Counted from the stretch's first letter, positions 53,940-63,533 are shown. The stretch is DNA of 64,000 bases from an uncultured Alistipes sp. (GCA_948736885.1 CAPXWY010000004.1:24276-88275); one strand, 5' to 3'. A program made the numbers and translations. Notes: generated by a model not told the origin, from the letters alone.

Positions 53940-54524
53940 ATGAAACGCATCATCTTATTGCTGGCGATCATCGTGACTGGCATGACCCAGGAGCTCCAGG
54001 CACAGAAAGCGGCAATCAAGACCAACCTGCTCTCCGACGCATTCCTCAACATCAATCTCGGAGCCGAGGTGGGTCTGGCACCCCGATGGACGCTCGACGC
54101 CTCGGGGCAGTTCAACGGCTGGACGCTTTCGCACGACCGCCGGCGGAAGCACTGGGTCTTGCAGCCCGAAGCGCGCTATTGGCTCTGCGACCGCTTTTCC
54201 GGCCATTTTTTCGGAGCGCACATGCACGCAGGCCAGTACAACGTGGGCGGTTTCAACGGCGTGATCAACCTGCTCGGAACCGATGCCCGCAAACTCAAAG
54301 ACTACCGCTACCAGGGTTGGTTCGTCGGTGCGGGCGTGGCATACGGCTACGCATGGATTCTCAACCGCTACTGGAACCTCGAAGCCGAAATCGGCTTCGG
54401 CTATTCCTACACCCGCTACGACCGGTTCCGGTGCACCGGATGCGGCAAAAAAGTGGAAACGAACAAGCCGCACCACTACGTGGGACCGACCAAGGCGGCC
54501 ATCAATCTGGTTTACGTCTTCTGA
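53940..54524 (+). CDS. DUF3575 outer-membrane protein, first gene of the pilus operon
   Basis: This 194-residue protein has a signal peptide (LLLAIIVTGMTQELQAQ) and a small beta-barrel-like DUF3575 domain: AAIKTNLLSDAFLNINLGAEVGLAPRWTLD, HWVLQPEARYWLCDRFSGHFFGAHMHAGQYNVGG, GWFVGAGVAYGYAWILNRYWNLEAEIGFGYSY and the terminal AINLVYVF. Proteins of this type open many Bacteroidales fimbrial loci and are thought to sit in the outer membrane. A CxxC pair (CTGCGKK) occurs in an exposed loop. The next gene follows after 4 bp. Expression would depend on the invertible promoter. Confidence 0.87.
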   Translation: MKRIILLLAIIVTGMTQELQAQKAAIKTNLLSDAFLNINLGAEVGLAPRWTLDASGQFNGWTLSHDRRRKHWVLQPEARYWLCDRFSGHFFGAHMHAGQYNVGGFNGVINLLGTDARKLKDYRYQGWFVGAGVAYGYAWILNRYWNLEAEIGFGYSYTRYDRFRCTGCGKKVETNKPHHYVGPTKAAINLVYVF

Positions 54525-54528
54525 ACGA

Positions 54529-55974
54529 ATGGATATGAAAAGAACAATATTCATGTTGGCCGCCCTGCTGGGGGCGGGAAGCATGCCCGAAGCAGCGGCA
54601 CAGACTCCGGGGAACGTCGTTCCCGACGTATCGGTCGGCCGCTTCGCCATGGAGCGCCACGGCAAATATCTGACCGTGGAGATGGAGGTCGACCTCTCCG
54701 CACTCAGCGTCGACGCCAACCGGGCCGTGGTGCTCACGCCGCGCCTGGTCAACGGCAAGGATTCGCTCGACCTGCCCGCAATCGGCATCTACGGACGCCG
54801 GCGTTACTACTACTACGTGCGCAACGGCATCAGCACCCTCTCCGGCAGCAGCGGAATCAGCTGCCTGGCCTCGAAGAAACCGGAGGTCGTAAGCTATCGC
54901 AATCCGACAATTTACCAAGAGTGGATGAACGGTGCCGAGCTGTCGTTGCATCGCTGCGACTGGGGTTGCTGCCGCACCTTGCTGGCGGCATACGCAGGCG
55001 CACTGGGAGAGCATAACGAGGCTTTCTTCCCCGAATTGGTCTACGTGCGGCCCGAGGCCGAGACCATGAAAAGCCGGTCGTTGTCGGGTTCGGCCTTCAT
55101 CGACTTCCCGGTCGACCGGACCGACATCTTCCCCGACTACCGCCGCAACGGCACGGAGCTGGGCAAGATACAGGCCACCATCGACTCCGTGAGGACCGAC
55201 AAGGACGTCTCCATCGTCTCCGTATGGCTCAAGGGCTACGCTTCGCCCGAGAGCCCCTATGCGCATAACAAGGAGCTGGCCATCGGTCGTACGGAGGCAC
55301 TCAAGAAGTACATCCGGCAGCTGTTCCACTTCGCCGACGGGGTGATCGTCACCGACTACGAACCCGAAGATTGGGAAGGACTGCGGCGCTACGTCGAGCG
55401 CTCCGACCTCGACCATCGCGAGGAGATACTCGCCATGATCGACAGCAGCCTCGCCCCCGACGCCAAAGAGGCGAAAATCAAACGCACTTACCCGGAAGAG
55501 TACAGTTTCCTGTTGAGGAATTGTTATCCGGCACTGCGGCACACCGACTACCGCATCGACTACAACGTGCGCAGCTACAGCAACATCGAGGAGATACGGC
55601 GCATCATGGCCGAGCGTCCCGAGAAGCTGAGTCTGAACGAATTCTACCTCGTGGCGCAGGAGTACGAGCCCGGCACCGAGGAGTTCACCGCCGTGTTCGA
55701 AACAGCGGTCCGCATGTTCCCCGACGACCCCGTCGCCAACCTCAACGCCGCCAATGCCGCCATGCGCCACGATGACCTGGACGCCGCCGCCGGCTACCTC
55801 GACAAGGCGGGCGATTCCGCAGAAGCGTTCTATGCCCGCGGTGCGCTCGCCATACGCACAAAAGACTACGCCGCAGCCGTGCGCCACATGAAGAGAGCCG
55901 ACGCAATGGGACTCCGCGAAGCGGAAGCCATTCTTGCAGAGCTGAAAGAAAGAGGATACCTGGAAAAACAATGA
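54529..55974 (+). CDS. DUF3868 protein with OmpA-like region and TPR tail
   Basis: This 481-residue protein has a signal peptide ending EAAAQ. The N-terminal DUF3868 region (residues about 30-150) begins VSVGRFAMERHGKYLTVEMEVDLSAL. An OmpA-like part follows with KDVSIVSVWLKGYASPESPYAHNKELAIGRTEALKKYI near residue 230. The C-terminal stretch has TPR-like helices (DPVANLNAANAAMRHDDLDAAAGYLDKAG). DUF3575-DUF3868 pairs precede fimbrillin genes in Bacteroides and Parabacteroides, and the OmpA-like part may fix the assembly to peptidoglycan. The stop overlaps the next start by 4 bp. An alternative start lies at 54535. Confidence 0.85.
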   Translation: MDMKRTIFMLAALLGAGSMPEAAAQTPGNVVPDVSVGRFAMERHGKYLTVEMEVDLSALSVDANRAVVLTPRLVNGKDSLDLPAIGIYGRRRYYYYVRNGISTLSGSSGISCLASKKPEVVSYRNPTIYQEWMNGAELSLHRCDWGCCRTLLAAYAGALGEHNEAFFPELVYVRPEAETMKSRSLSGSAFIDFPVDRTDIFPDYRRNGTELGKIQATIDSVRTDKDVSIVSVWLKGYASPESPYAHNKELAIGRTEALKKYIRQLFHFADGVIVTDYEPEDWEGLRRYVERSDLDHREEILAMIDSSLAPDAKEAKIKRTYPEEYSFLLRNCYPALRHTDYRIDYNVRSYSNIEEIRRIMAERPEKLSLNEFYLVAQEYEPGTEEFTAVFETAVRMFPDDPVANLNAANAAMRHDDLDAAAGYLDKAGDSAEAFYARGALAIRTKDYAAAVRHMKRADAMGLREAEAILAELKERGYLEKQ

Positions 55975-57683
55975 AACGCAGTATAGTATGTCTGTTCGGA
56001 ATCCTGGCGCTGGGCGCCTGTTCCGAAAACGGAGCCCCGGACACGAAAGGTCCGGACGAGAGCAAGACCGGCGGTCGTTTCCTGACCGTCGGAATCGCCG
56101 ATGCCGGCACAACGAGAGCCGGAGCCGACGGCTATGAGGCCGGTTCCGGCAGCGAAAGCCGAATCGGGTCGCTCAGATTCTATTTCTTCGACAGCAAGGG
56201 CAGCCCGGTCAGCGTGAACCTCGCCGGGCGGAAAAACTATGTCGATTGTACGGACATCGTACCGGAGACGGGAAGCAGCATGCCGAACGTCGAGAAAACG
56301 TTCCGGACAACCGTCATGGTCAACCCCGGATTCAGCCAGGTCGGGGCCTTGGCCGCCATCGCCAACTACGAAGCGGCCGGTCTCGGCACGGAGTCGCTCT
56401 CCTTGGCCGAGTTGTGCGCCAAGGTCGGCGATTATGCCGCCGCCGCAGACGGAACCGGGAGCGATTCGACCCCGGGCTTCGTCATGACCAGCTCGTCCTA
56501 CGCCGGCGCCGACGGTCCGGTCTGCACGGCGGCAGTCCTTCCCGAGAACCTCTGCGACACGGAGGCCGAGGCTGCCGCCCGCCCCGTAACCGTCTACCTG
56601 GAACGCGTCGTCGCCAAAGCACGACTGACGACCGCCTGGAACACCGACAAGGTCTCCGTCGTGAACGGCGTGACATTCAACGGCAAAACCCATACGGCCG
56701 TCGCACTGAAAGACGCCGAAGGCAAATCCCTCACCGTCGGCGGCAAGCAGGTCTACGCCCTCTTCACCGGCTGGAGCATCACCGGCCGGGCCGACAAGTC
56801 CTACCTCTTCAAGAAAATCAACACCGAAACGGCCTGGCAGCTGGGCTGGACCTGGAACAACCCCGTCTTCTTCCGTTCCTACTGGGCCGCCAATCCCGCC
56901 GGCGTCTCGCTCGGGCATATCGCCTACAATGAAATCGATTCCGCAATCGACGGGAACAGCACCGTCTACTGCGCAGAGAATGCCGCGGACAACTTCGCCG
57001 ACGGCACCAAAAAGCGTTACGACCCCGACAGCGAGGTCGGCAACCGCACCCAGGCCATCGTCGCCGCCGTGTTGGTGACCGTCGACGGCAGCAGCGCATC
57101 GCCCGTCGACCTCGCCCGATGGGCCGGGGCCGACTACACGCAGGAGGGCGTCAAGACGGCCATGCTCAACACCGTCGCAAGCCTCATCTACACCAAGAAA
57201 GACACCGGGTTCGTCTCCATCGGACCCGAGCACGTGAAACTGGTCACCGCCACCCAGGCAGGCATGGCGGACGACAAGTCGGAGAACAGCCCGCGCTACC
57301 TCTGTTACCTGCAGCTGACCGACGCTGCCCGGGCGCTGCCGTTCTACTCGGCCGCATCGGACCAGGCCGCCATCACCCCCGATGCCGTCGACAACATCCT
57401 CCGGGAGATGCCCGGAGCACGGGTATGGAAAAGCGGAACGACCTACTATTATACGGACATACGCCATTCGGGCCTCGACGAACAGAGAGGGCTCTGCGGC
57501 GTGGTGCGCAACCACGTCTACGAAATCAGCATCAACTCCGTCGCCGGCCTCGGAACTCCGGTCTGGGACCCCAACGAGAAGATCGTTCCGCAGAAGCCGG
57601 ACGACAGCCAAACCCACATCGCGGCGACGATCGGCATTCTTTCTTGGAGAACGGTGAACAACGACGTCGACCTGGTATGGTAA
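55971..57683 (+). CDS. Mfa1-like fimbrillin, probable major pilus subunit
   Basis: This 570-residue lipoprotein precursor has lipobox ALGAC followed by SENGAPD. The type V pilin N-terminal pattern is present: TTRAGADGYEAGSGSESRIGSLRFYFFDSKGSPVSV, with the Arg (TTRA or GSESR) region where gingipain-like proteases cut to release the donor strand. A Mfa1-type C-terminus follows (YEISINSVAGLGTPVWDPNEKI, then GILSWRTVNNDVDLVW). Lipidation, export and proteolytic activation on the surface are established for type V pili. It is large compared with FimA and close to Mfa1 in size. Confidence 0.85.
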   Translation: MKRSIVCLFGILALGACSENGAPDTKGPDESKTGGRFLTVGIADAGTTRAGADGYEAGSGSESRIGSLRFYFFDSKGSPVSVNLAGRKNYVDCTDIVPETGSSMPNVEKTFRTTVMVNPGFSQVGALAAIANYEAAGLGTESLSLAELCAKVGDYAAAADGTGSDSTPGFVMTSSSYAGADGPVCTAAVLPENLCDTEAEAAARPVTVYLERVVAKARLTTAWNTDKVSVVNGVTFNGKTHTAVALKDAEGKSLTVGGKQVYALFTGWSITGRADKSYLFKKINTETAWQLGWTWNNPVFFRSYWAANPAGVSLGHIAYNEIDSAIDGNSTVYCAENAADNFADGTKKRYDPDSEVGNRTQAIVAAVLVTVDGSSASPVDLARWAGADYTQEGVKTAMLNTVASLIYTKKDTGFVSIGPEHVKLVTATQAGMADDKSENSPRYLCYLQLTDAARALPFYSAASDQAAITPDAVDNILREMPGARVWKSGTTYYYTDIRHSGLDEQRGLCGVVRNHVYEISINSVAGLGTPVWDPNEKIVPQKPDDSQTHIAATIGILSWRTVNNDVDLVW

Positions 57684-57729
57684 GGCGTCCCCTGAAGAGG
57701 ACGCCCCGCAGACATAACACACACATGCG

Positions 57730-58779
57730 ATGAGCACATTGTCTTATATCAAACATCTTGGATGGGCAGCGTTCGTATTGCTCGGAGCCGCATCCTGCGA
57801 CAGTCTGATCTACGACCGCGAAGGGGATTGCTCCGTGCACTACCGGTTGAGGTTCCGCTATGACATGAACCTGAAGTTCGCCGACGCCTTCGCACACGAG
57901 GTGGAATCGGTCCGGCTGTATGCGTTCGATTCGGAAGGCAAGCTCGTGTGGCAGGCGGCCGAGCAGGGCGAGGCGCTCGCGGCCGACGGCTACTCCATGC
58001 TGCTGGACCTCGCCCCCGGAAGCTACCGGCTGGTGGCCTGGTGCGGACTCGACGGCGGCGATTCCTTCAGCCTGCCCGACGCGGCGTCCGCATGCAGCCC
58101 GGATGACCTGCACTGCCGGCTGAGCTGCATCTCCGGGACGGCGGCGGCCGGCTCCTCGTCCCCGACCTGTTCCGACAGCGACCTGAAGCCGCTGTTCCAC
58201 GGCATGATGGAGGTCGAACTGCCGGCAGACGACGACGGCGGCGAATACACCTATGAAATGCCGCTCACCAAGAACACCAACGTCTTCCGTGTCGTGTTGC
58301 AGCACCTGTCGGGCGAAGACCTCAGCGCCGAGGATTTCGAGTTCGGCATCGAGGACTGCAACGGATGGCTCGCCTACGACAATTCGCCGCTCAGCGACCG
58401 GCCCGTCGTCTACCGGCCGTGGGCGGTCTATTCGGGCCAGGCCGGCGTAGGGTCCGGCCGCGCCATCACGGCGGTCCGGGTCGTCGTGGCCGAAATGACC
58501 GTAAACCGGCTCTTCATGCGCGACTGGACGCAATACCGGCGTCCCGCACTGGTCATACGCACCGCTGCCGACGGCGCGCTCGTCGCTTCGGTCCCCATCA
58601 TCGACTACGCTTTGCTGGTCAAGGGCCGGCACTATGCACAGATGGACGACCAGGAGTACCTCGACCGGGCCGACCAATATAACATGACGTTCTTCCTCGA
58701 CAGCAGCAACCATTGGATAAGCACCGCCATCGAGGTGCTCTCCTGGCGGGTGGTCGTCAACAATTCGGACCTCAATTGA
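57730..58779 (+). CDS. FimB/Mfa2-family pilus anchor lipoprotein
   Basis: This 349-residue lipoprotein has lipobox LLGAASC and the typical start DSLIYDREGDCSVHYRLRFRYDMNLKFADAFAHEVESVRLYAFD, which is the FimB/Mfa2 signature. It ends IEVLSWRVVVNNSDLN, echoing the terminal strand of the pilin at 55971. In the related Porphyromonas system the anchor ends polymerisation and ties the pilus to the outer membrane. A cysteine-bearing loop (CSPDDLHCRLSC) is unusual. It starts 46 bp after the pilin. Confidence 0.9.
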   Translation: MSTLSYIKHLGWAAFVLLGAASCDSLIYDREGDCSVHYRLRFRYDMNLKFADAFAHEVESVRLYAFDSEGKLVWQAAEQGEALAADGYSMLLDLAPGSYRLVAWCGLDGGDSFSLPDAASACSPDDLHCRLSCISGTAAAGSSSPTCSDSDLKPLFHGMMEVELPADDDGGEYTYEMPLTKNTNVFRVVLQHLSGEDLSAEDFEFGIEDCNGWLAYDNSPLSDRPVVYRPWAVYSGQAGVGSGRAITAVRVVVAEMTVNRLFMRDWTQYRRPALVIRTAADGALVASVPIIDYALLVKGRHYAQMDDQEYLDRADQYNMTFFLDSSNHWISTAIEVLSWRVVVNNSDLN

Positions 58780-58801
58780 TAAACGTTTTCGCAACAGGCA
58801 A

Positions 58802-59938
58802 ATGAAAACCTTGTCGCAACATATCATCCTGAGGATGGCTTCGGTACTCGGCCCGCTGTTCATGTCGGCGGCCTGCAACTCAGGTTCTTCGGACACGACA
58901 CCGCCCGCCGGCCGCACGGTCATGCTCGGAGTGACGACCGAAGTCCTTGGCTCCGTCCGCACCGACAGCGAGAAGATGAGTACGCTGCGCATCGTCGTCC
59001 TGCATCCCGACGGTTCGGTCGAGCACAACCGGTTCGTCGATTTCGGCAGCGCCATGCAGACGGAATACACCCGGCTTCTGGAGGTCCGGCCCGACGAGAA
59101 GAAGAGTATATGGCTGATAGCCAACGAAAACAGCGTCTCTTCCGACCTGCACGATGCGCTGGAGGCCTATACCGCCGGCAAGCAGGGTTTCGGGGAGGCG
59201 GCCGGCAACCTGTCGTTCGTTCTCGACCCCGCCCGGCCGCTCCCCATGACTTCCTTCTACGAGGTCCAGACCGAGGAGACCGACATGGAATGCCGCTTCT
59301 TCCTGGTCCGCACGGCCGCCAAATTCACGTTCCGGTTCACGAACCGGCGTTCGGGGGCCGTCACGATCGACAGCATCGCCGTCTCGGACATCGCCGAAGA
59401 AAGCTATCTCATGCCCCATAAGCTCGCTCCGACCATGACGTTCCGCGCAACGGAGCAAAGCCCTCCCGAAGAACTCTACTGGATCGACTGGCTCAAAAAG
59501 GTGTCGGACGAATCGCAGCTGAATCCCGGCGACAAAAGCCTGGCCGACCGGCGGGGATGGATACTCGACTACGACGTACCCGCGACAATGCACCGCAGCG
59601 TCACGATGCAGGCTCCGGACGATTTCCGGGTCGCAGGACTCGCCTACGACATGGGAGTGCCGCGGCCGGGCACGGCCGTTTTCCCGACTTTCTTCCTGCC
59701 CGAAAGCAAATCGCCGAAAGCCGTTTCGGGAAGTTACGGCGAGCAGCAGTACTTCATGACGCTCACGATGACCGATTCCAGCAACGCAACGAAAACATTC
59801 CGTTGTCCTTTCGACAACCTGAAGTCTCTTTTCCGCAATACGCACGTCACGGTGGACATATCGCTGCACGAAAAAGGCATCCAGGTCGACGTGATTCCCT
59901 ACAGCGAAGTTGTCCTCCAGCCCGAGTTCGGATTGTAA
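58802..59938 (+). CDS. Minor fimbrillin-like lipoprotein
   Basis: This 378-residue lipoprotein has lipobox MSAAC, then NSGSSDTTPP. The sequence pattern is fimbrillin-like: MSTLRIVVLHPDGSVEHNRFVDFG near the N-terminus, SIWLIANENS, AAKFTFRFTNRRSGAVTIDSIAVSDIAEESYLMP in the middle, and a terminal DISLHEKGIQVDVIPYSEVVLQPEFGL. By position it corresponds to the accessory subunits (Mfa3/Mfa4 or FimC/FimD type) that lie between shaft and tip. The exact counterpart cannot be assigned from sequence alone. Confidence 0.75.
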   Translation: MKTLSQHIILRMASVLGPLFMSAACNSGSSDTTPPAGRTVMLGVTTEVLGSVRTDSEKMSTLRIVVLHPDGSVEHNRFVDFGSAMQTEYTRLLEVRPDEKKSIWLIANENSVSSDLHDALEAYTAGKQGFGEAAGNLSFVLDPARPLPMTSFYEVQTEETDMECRFFLVRTAAKFTFRFTNRRSGAVTIDSIAVSDIAEESYLMPHKLAPTMTFRATEQSPPEELYWIDWLKKVSDESQLNPGDKSLADRRGWILDYDVPATMHRSVTMQAPDDFRVAGLAYDMGVPRPGTAVFPTFFLPESKSPKAVSGSYGEQQYFMTLTMTDSSNATKTFRCPFDNLKSLFRNTHVTVDISLHEKGIQVDVIPYSEVVLQPEFGL

Positions 59939-59960
59939 ACACATGCTAAAACACCTCAGA

Positions 59961-62900
59961 ATGAAACGTCTGATAGCATCCGTTCTTTGTGCGGTTCTCC
60001 TTTCCGCCGCAAGTTGTTACAACGACCCCCTGGCCGGCAGCATCGGCTCATGCAGCGCCGCGCTCTCCGCCACCGTCGACTTCCGCCCCATGTCGTCGGG
60101 TCTGACGCAGACCCGGACCCCCGGCGACACCATCGGAGAGATCGGCAGCCTCCACATGCTGCTCTACGATTACGAAAGCGGCGAACTGGTCCAGAGCCGG
60201 CAGGTCGACAACTATGTACTGCGCGACGTCGTACGCAGCAACGCCGATGCGGACAACGGGCTCTCGGCGGAAACCATGACCAAGCAGGCCGCCTTCGACC
60301 TCTTCGACATCGACTTCGGCCGCTACCGCATCTACGCGGTGGCCAACATCCCCGATCTGCTCGACAGCCACGCCGAGGAGATACGGACCGTGGAGGGTCT
60401 CCGCAGCCTGCCGCTCACCTGGGACTCCGAGGATATGGCCAGAAACGGTCAGATGATCGGCTGCTTCACCAAGCATTCGTCCGCCCGGCAGGAGGACGAA
60501 CCCCTCGTCATCGACGAAAAGAACGTAAGGCTGCACGCCTGGCTGCGCCGCGCGGCATCCAAAATCACCGTCGCCTACGACGGCAGCGCCCTGAACGAAG
60601 GCGTCTTCATCTACCTCAAGTCGTTGCGCATCAAGGATATACCCTCGCAATGCCATCTGGGCAAGGACAACAACGTGGGAGCCCCGGGATATGCGTTGGC
60701 ATATCCCGAGAACGGTTCCGACATGCCCGACGGCGAGAAGATCGTCTACTACGAAGGCGACGAGCCCCAGGAGTTCGGTCCCGACTATGCAGGTCCCCGC
60801 ATCACATCCGGAACCCCGTTCTTCGGTTCGCACGAGGAAGCGGACGAAGCACTCTTCTTCTACGAAAACTTGCAGGGAACCGGCAAGGACAAACGGCAGG
60901 ACGCCGACAAGGACGGCGAGCTCGATGCTCCGGGCATGCCGGGCGATGCCGCCTACGCAGCCAAAGACGAAAAACCCTACGGCACCTACGTCGAAGTCGA
61001 AGCCTACTACGTCTCCATCAACCCGCTCAAGCAGGGCAGCGGGCCGATTACCTATCGTTTCATGCTTGGCCAGGACGTGGAGAAGGACTACAACGCCAAA
61101 CGCAACTGCCACTACAAGCTGACGTTGAAATTCAAGAACTTCGCCAACGATGCCGACTGGCACATCGAGTACGAGGAGCCGCAGCCCAGCGTCATGACGC
61201 CCGAACCCTACTACATCTCCTACCTCTACAACCACTCGCTCACCTACCCCATCAAAATCAACACGGGAGGCCGGAAAATCGAATACATCCGGGCAGAAAT
61301 CACCGACAACCGGTGGGCGCCCTACAACGCCAACCAGGAAATCTATTATCATCCGATAGACCTTCCGAACGCCAACCTGTGGAACGGTTTCCTTTCGCTG
61401 CACCAGACCAACCAGACCTACATCACCGGAAGCAAACCGTTCACCGCCGTCTCCAACAAGGAGTTCTACGAGTCCGCTCCCAAGCGGGGCGAACGCGAGT
61501 ACCGCGACCTCTCCGTGGGCGAGCATACCACCGACGGGGCCGAAAGCACCGACACCTACCGCGTCGAGAAACATCCTACCGAGGCCAACACCTACTACGT
61601 GTTCATTCCCATGTACACGCGGGCCAAGCAGCTCATCAAGTCGACGGGCTACACCGGCAACAACCCCTATGTCGCCTACCAGCGCAAGGCAAGCGTGAAG
61701 ATCACAACCAAGCTGGAAGGGTTGGAGCCGGCGTTCGAGAACGAGGCGACCATCTACCAGGTGCGCCGCATCGTCAACCCCAAGGGCATCTACCGCAGCG
61801 CCAACAACAACGGTTCGTTCCATGTGGTGTTGAAACGGCTGCCGAGGGAGAACGCCGAATATTTCGAAACTTTCCAGTCCGAAGGGCCCTGGAAAGCCTA
61901 TATCGTCAAGGACACCAACGGCGACGGCATCACGCTTTCGGGATACCGCGGCAAATCGGAATGCATCCGCGACACCATCCACGGCAAGACCGGTACGGAA
62001 ATAGACTTCAACGTCGACTTCTCTTCCGGCAAATCCGGCAACCGCTACGCCATCATCCGGGTCGAATACCACAACTACACCTGCCAGCACCTCATTTTCG
62101 TACGGCAGGGCAACGAGCCCGACAACCTGATCGACGGCGGCGCGGCATGGTATGCCGAGAACATGAAAACACGCACCCGACGGACGGCAACTCCGTTAGA
62201 GGAGGGTTCGTTGTTCAAGATGGGCAACTGGGACGATCCCATCGATGCCCTGAACAACAAAAACTCCAAAGAGGTATGGATCAACGTTGTCCCGACCGAT
62301 TTCAGACTGTTGCCGGAGGACGGGTTCACCATCGCCGGAACCGACAAGAAAAAAACATGGAGCCAGATAACTGCCAATATCAACCCGGACAATCCCGAGC
62401 TCAATTCGTTCGACGACCCGGACAGCGAGATGAGAGTGGCCGGATGGGAGGACTACGAAGCGTTGTACAACAATGCCGACATCGAGCAGGGCTACGGCAT
62501 CCTCTACGGCGACGACGCTACGGAGACCGCCGATCATATCAACGATGCGTATGGCTACGACTACTCCGTGAACACCTCGGGACGCGGCATGCGCGGCTGC
62601 TTCGTCTACAACAAAAAAACCGGCAAGAACCTCTTCTTCCCCATCGGCGCCTCCGGCTACGGACACCGAAGGAACGCCGAGGGCGGCATCCTGAGGTATT
62701 CCGCCGGGCAGACCGGTTATTTCTCCACGAGTCCCCTTCCCGCCAACCCTTCGGACGGCATCTACACCTATCCCAACGGTGTGGCCGACGCCCCGTTGCT
62801 CCACGACATCTACATGCGTCCGGGCGCCATCTATTGGTACCGGACACGCGGGGGCGCCATCCCCGACGGCCCCTACGTCGGTTGGGACATCAATTATTTC

Positions 62901-62981
62901 ACGTTCGATTTCTACCCCATAGGTAATTATTCCGCAGGCGCATCCCAGGATGCCTGCTTCGTGCGTTGCATCCGAAAATAG
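59961..62981 (+). CDS. Large pilus tip lipoprotein (DUF4906-like) with lectin-like C-terminus
   Basis: This 1006-residue lipoprotein has lipobox LLSAASC. Residues about 40-440 follow the fimbrillin pattern (IGEIGSLHMLLYDYESGELVQS, then YRIYAVANIPDLL, AASKITVAYDGS). The middle part (about 440-720) is DUF4906-like with a Bacteroides beta-sandwich (ATIYQVRRIVNPKGIYRSANNNGSFHV). The last 260 residues run through GAAWYAENMKTRTRRTATPLEEG to FFPIGASGYGHRRNAEGG, STSPLP and ASQDACFVRCIRK. The final motif is the VRC ending of FISUMP/C-type-lectin folds, also seen in the orphan cassettes. This is probably the adhesin at the pilus tip. An ATG at 59943 is an alternative start. Confidence 0.82.
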   Translation: MKRLIASVLCAVLLSAASCYNDPLAGSIGSCSAALSATVDFRPMSSGLTQTRTPGDTIGEIGSLHMLLYDYESGELVQSRQVDNYVLRDVVRSNADADNGLSAETMTKQAAFDLFDIDFGRYRIYAVANIPDLLDSHAEEIRTVEGLRSLPLTWDSEDMARNGQMIGCFTKHSSARQEDEPLVIDEKNVRLHAWLRRAASKITVAYDGSALNEGVFIYLKSLRIKDIPSQCHLGKDNNVGAPGYALAYPENGSDMPDGEKIVYYEGDEPQEFGPDYAGPRITSGTPFFGSHEEADEALFFYENLQGTGKDKRQDADKDGELDAPGMPGDAAYAAKDEKPYGTYVEVEAYYVSINPLKQGSGPITYRFMLGQDVEKDYNAKRNCHYKLTLKFKNFANDADWHIEYEEPQPSVMTPEPYYISYLYNHSLTYPIKINTGGRKIEYIRAEITDNRWAPYNANQEIYYHPIDLPNANLWNGFLSLHQTNQTYITGSKPFTAVSNKEFYESAPKRGEREYRDLSVGEHTTDGAESTDTYRVEKHPTEANTYYVFIPMYTRAKQLIKSTGYTGNNPYVAYQRKASVKITTKLEGLEPAFENEATIYQVRRIVNPKGIYRSANNNGSFHVVLKRLPRENAEYFETFQSEGPWKAYIVKDTNGDGITLSGYRGKSECIRDTIHGKTGTEIDFNVDFSSGKSGNRYAIIRVEYHNYTCQHLIFVRQGNEPDNLIDGGAAWYAENMKTRTRRTATPLEEGSLFKMGNWDDPIDALNNKNSKEVWINVVPTDFRLLPEDGFTIAGTDKKKTWSQITANINPDNPELNSFDDPDSEMRVAGWEDYEALYNNADIEQGYGILYGDDATETADHINDAYGYDYSVNTSGRGMRGCFVYNKKTGKNLFFPIGASGYGHRRNAEGGILRYSAGQTGYFSTSPLPANPSDGIYTYPNGVADAPLLHDIYMRPGAIYWYRTRGGAIPDGPYVGWDINYFTFDFYPIGNYSAGASQDACFVRCIRK

Positions 62982-63015
62982 CGGCACCGGGCGGTGCGGG
63001 CTCCGAACGGTCCCA

Positions 63016-63466
63016 TCATTTCCGGACAGCAGGCCCGCCCGCAGGGAAGGGCAACGCAATGTTGAGCCCGGGCCACAGCTCTATTAATCGGTGTAAACCA
63101 ATACCATAACACCTTATTCGCGACCGTTTTTCGCAACTTCGGCATCGGTCACGAACAGGATCTGTAAACCAAGTCTCCGGCACCTCGTCGATTTTGGATT
63201 CGGGATAAAGGAGCGTTCCGCCGACAGAGGCATAAGAGAGAATACCTTTGTCCCGATAGTTCTGCAAAGTGCGGCGGGAGATGTGCAACAAACGACAAAC
63301 TTCAATGTTGTCCATTCAGCCGCTCTCGGCCGCAGGGTTGAAATGACGGTCGAGCCGTCGCATCGTGTCGGTCAGTCGGCGGACATGGGCTTGCAGATTC
63401 GTCCATGCACGCTCTTCGATCAAACCGTTCTTGCTCCTTTTCGCCGTAGCGCTGCATCCGCAGCAT
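63016..63466 (-). pseudogene. Broken helix-turn-helix (excisionase-like) gene
   Basis: The minus strand encodes an HTH_17-type DNA-binding core: IEVCRLLHISRRTLQNYRDKGILSYASVGG. Upstream in the same frame is a believable N-terminal helix (IEERAWTNLQAHVRRLTDTMRRLDRHFN), but a TGA at 63316-63318 separates the two (probably once TGG, as relatives often have Trp there). After ESKIDEVPE the natural ending TDAEVAKNG appears in another frame, so a frameshift is also likely. Proteins of this kind accompany conjugative or mobilisable elements in Bacteroidales, so this may be the scar of one. The rest of the gap 62982-63589 has only the receptor promoter. Confidence 0.6.
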
Positions 63467-63533
63467 AAGTTCGCTAACCAAAATTAGGTATTTCCGCCAC
63501 GATCGGACGATTCAAAATCCCCAAAACAGGCGA

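Noticed and set aside
53744..54115. Minus-strand frame across the invertible segment and the start of the DUF3575 gene
   Set aside because: It crosses the inverted repeat and lies antisense to a gene with a clear signal peptide and family motifs.
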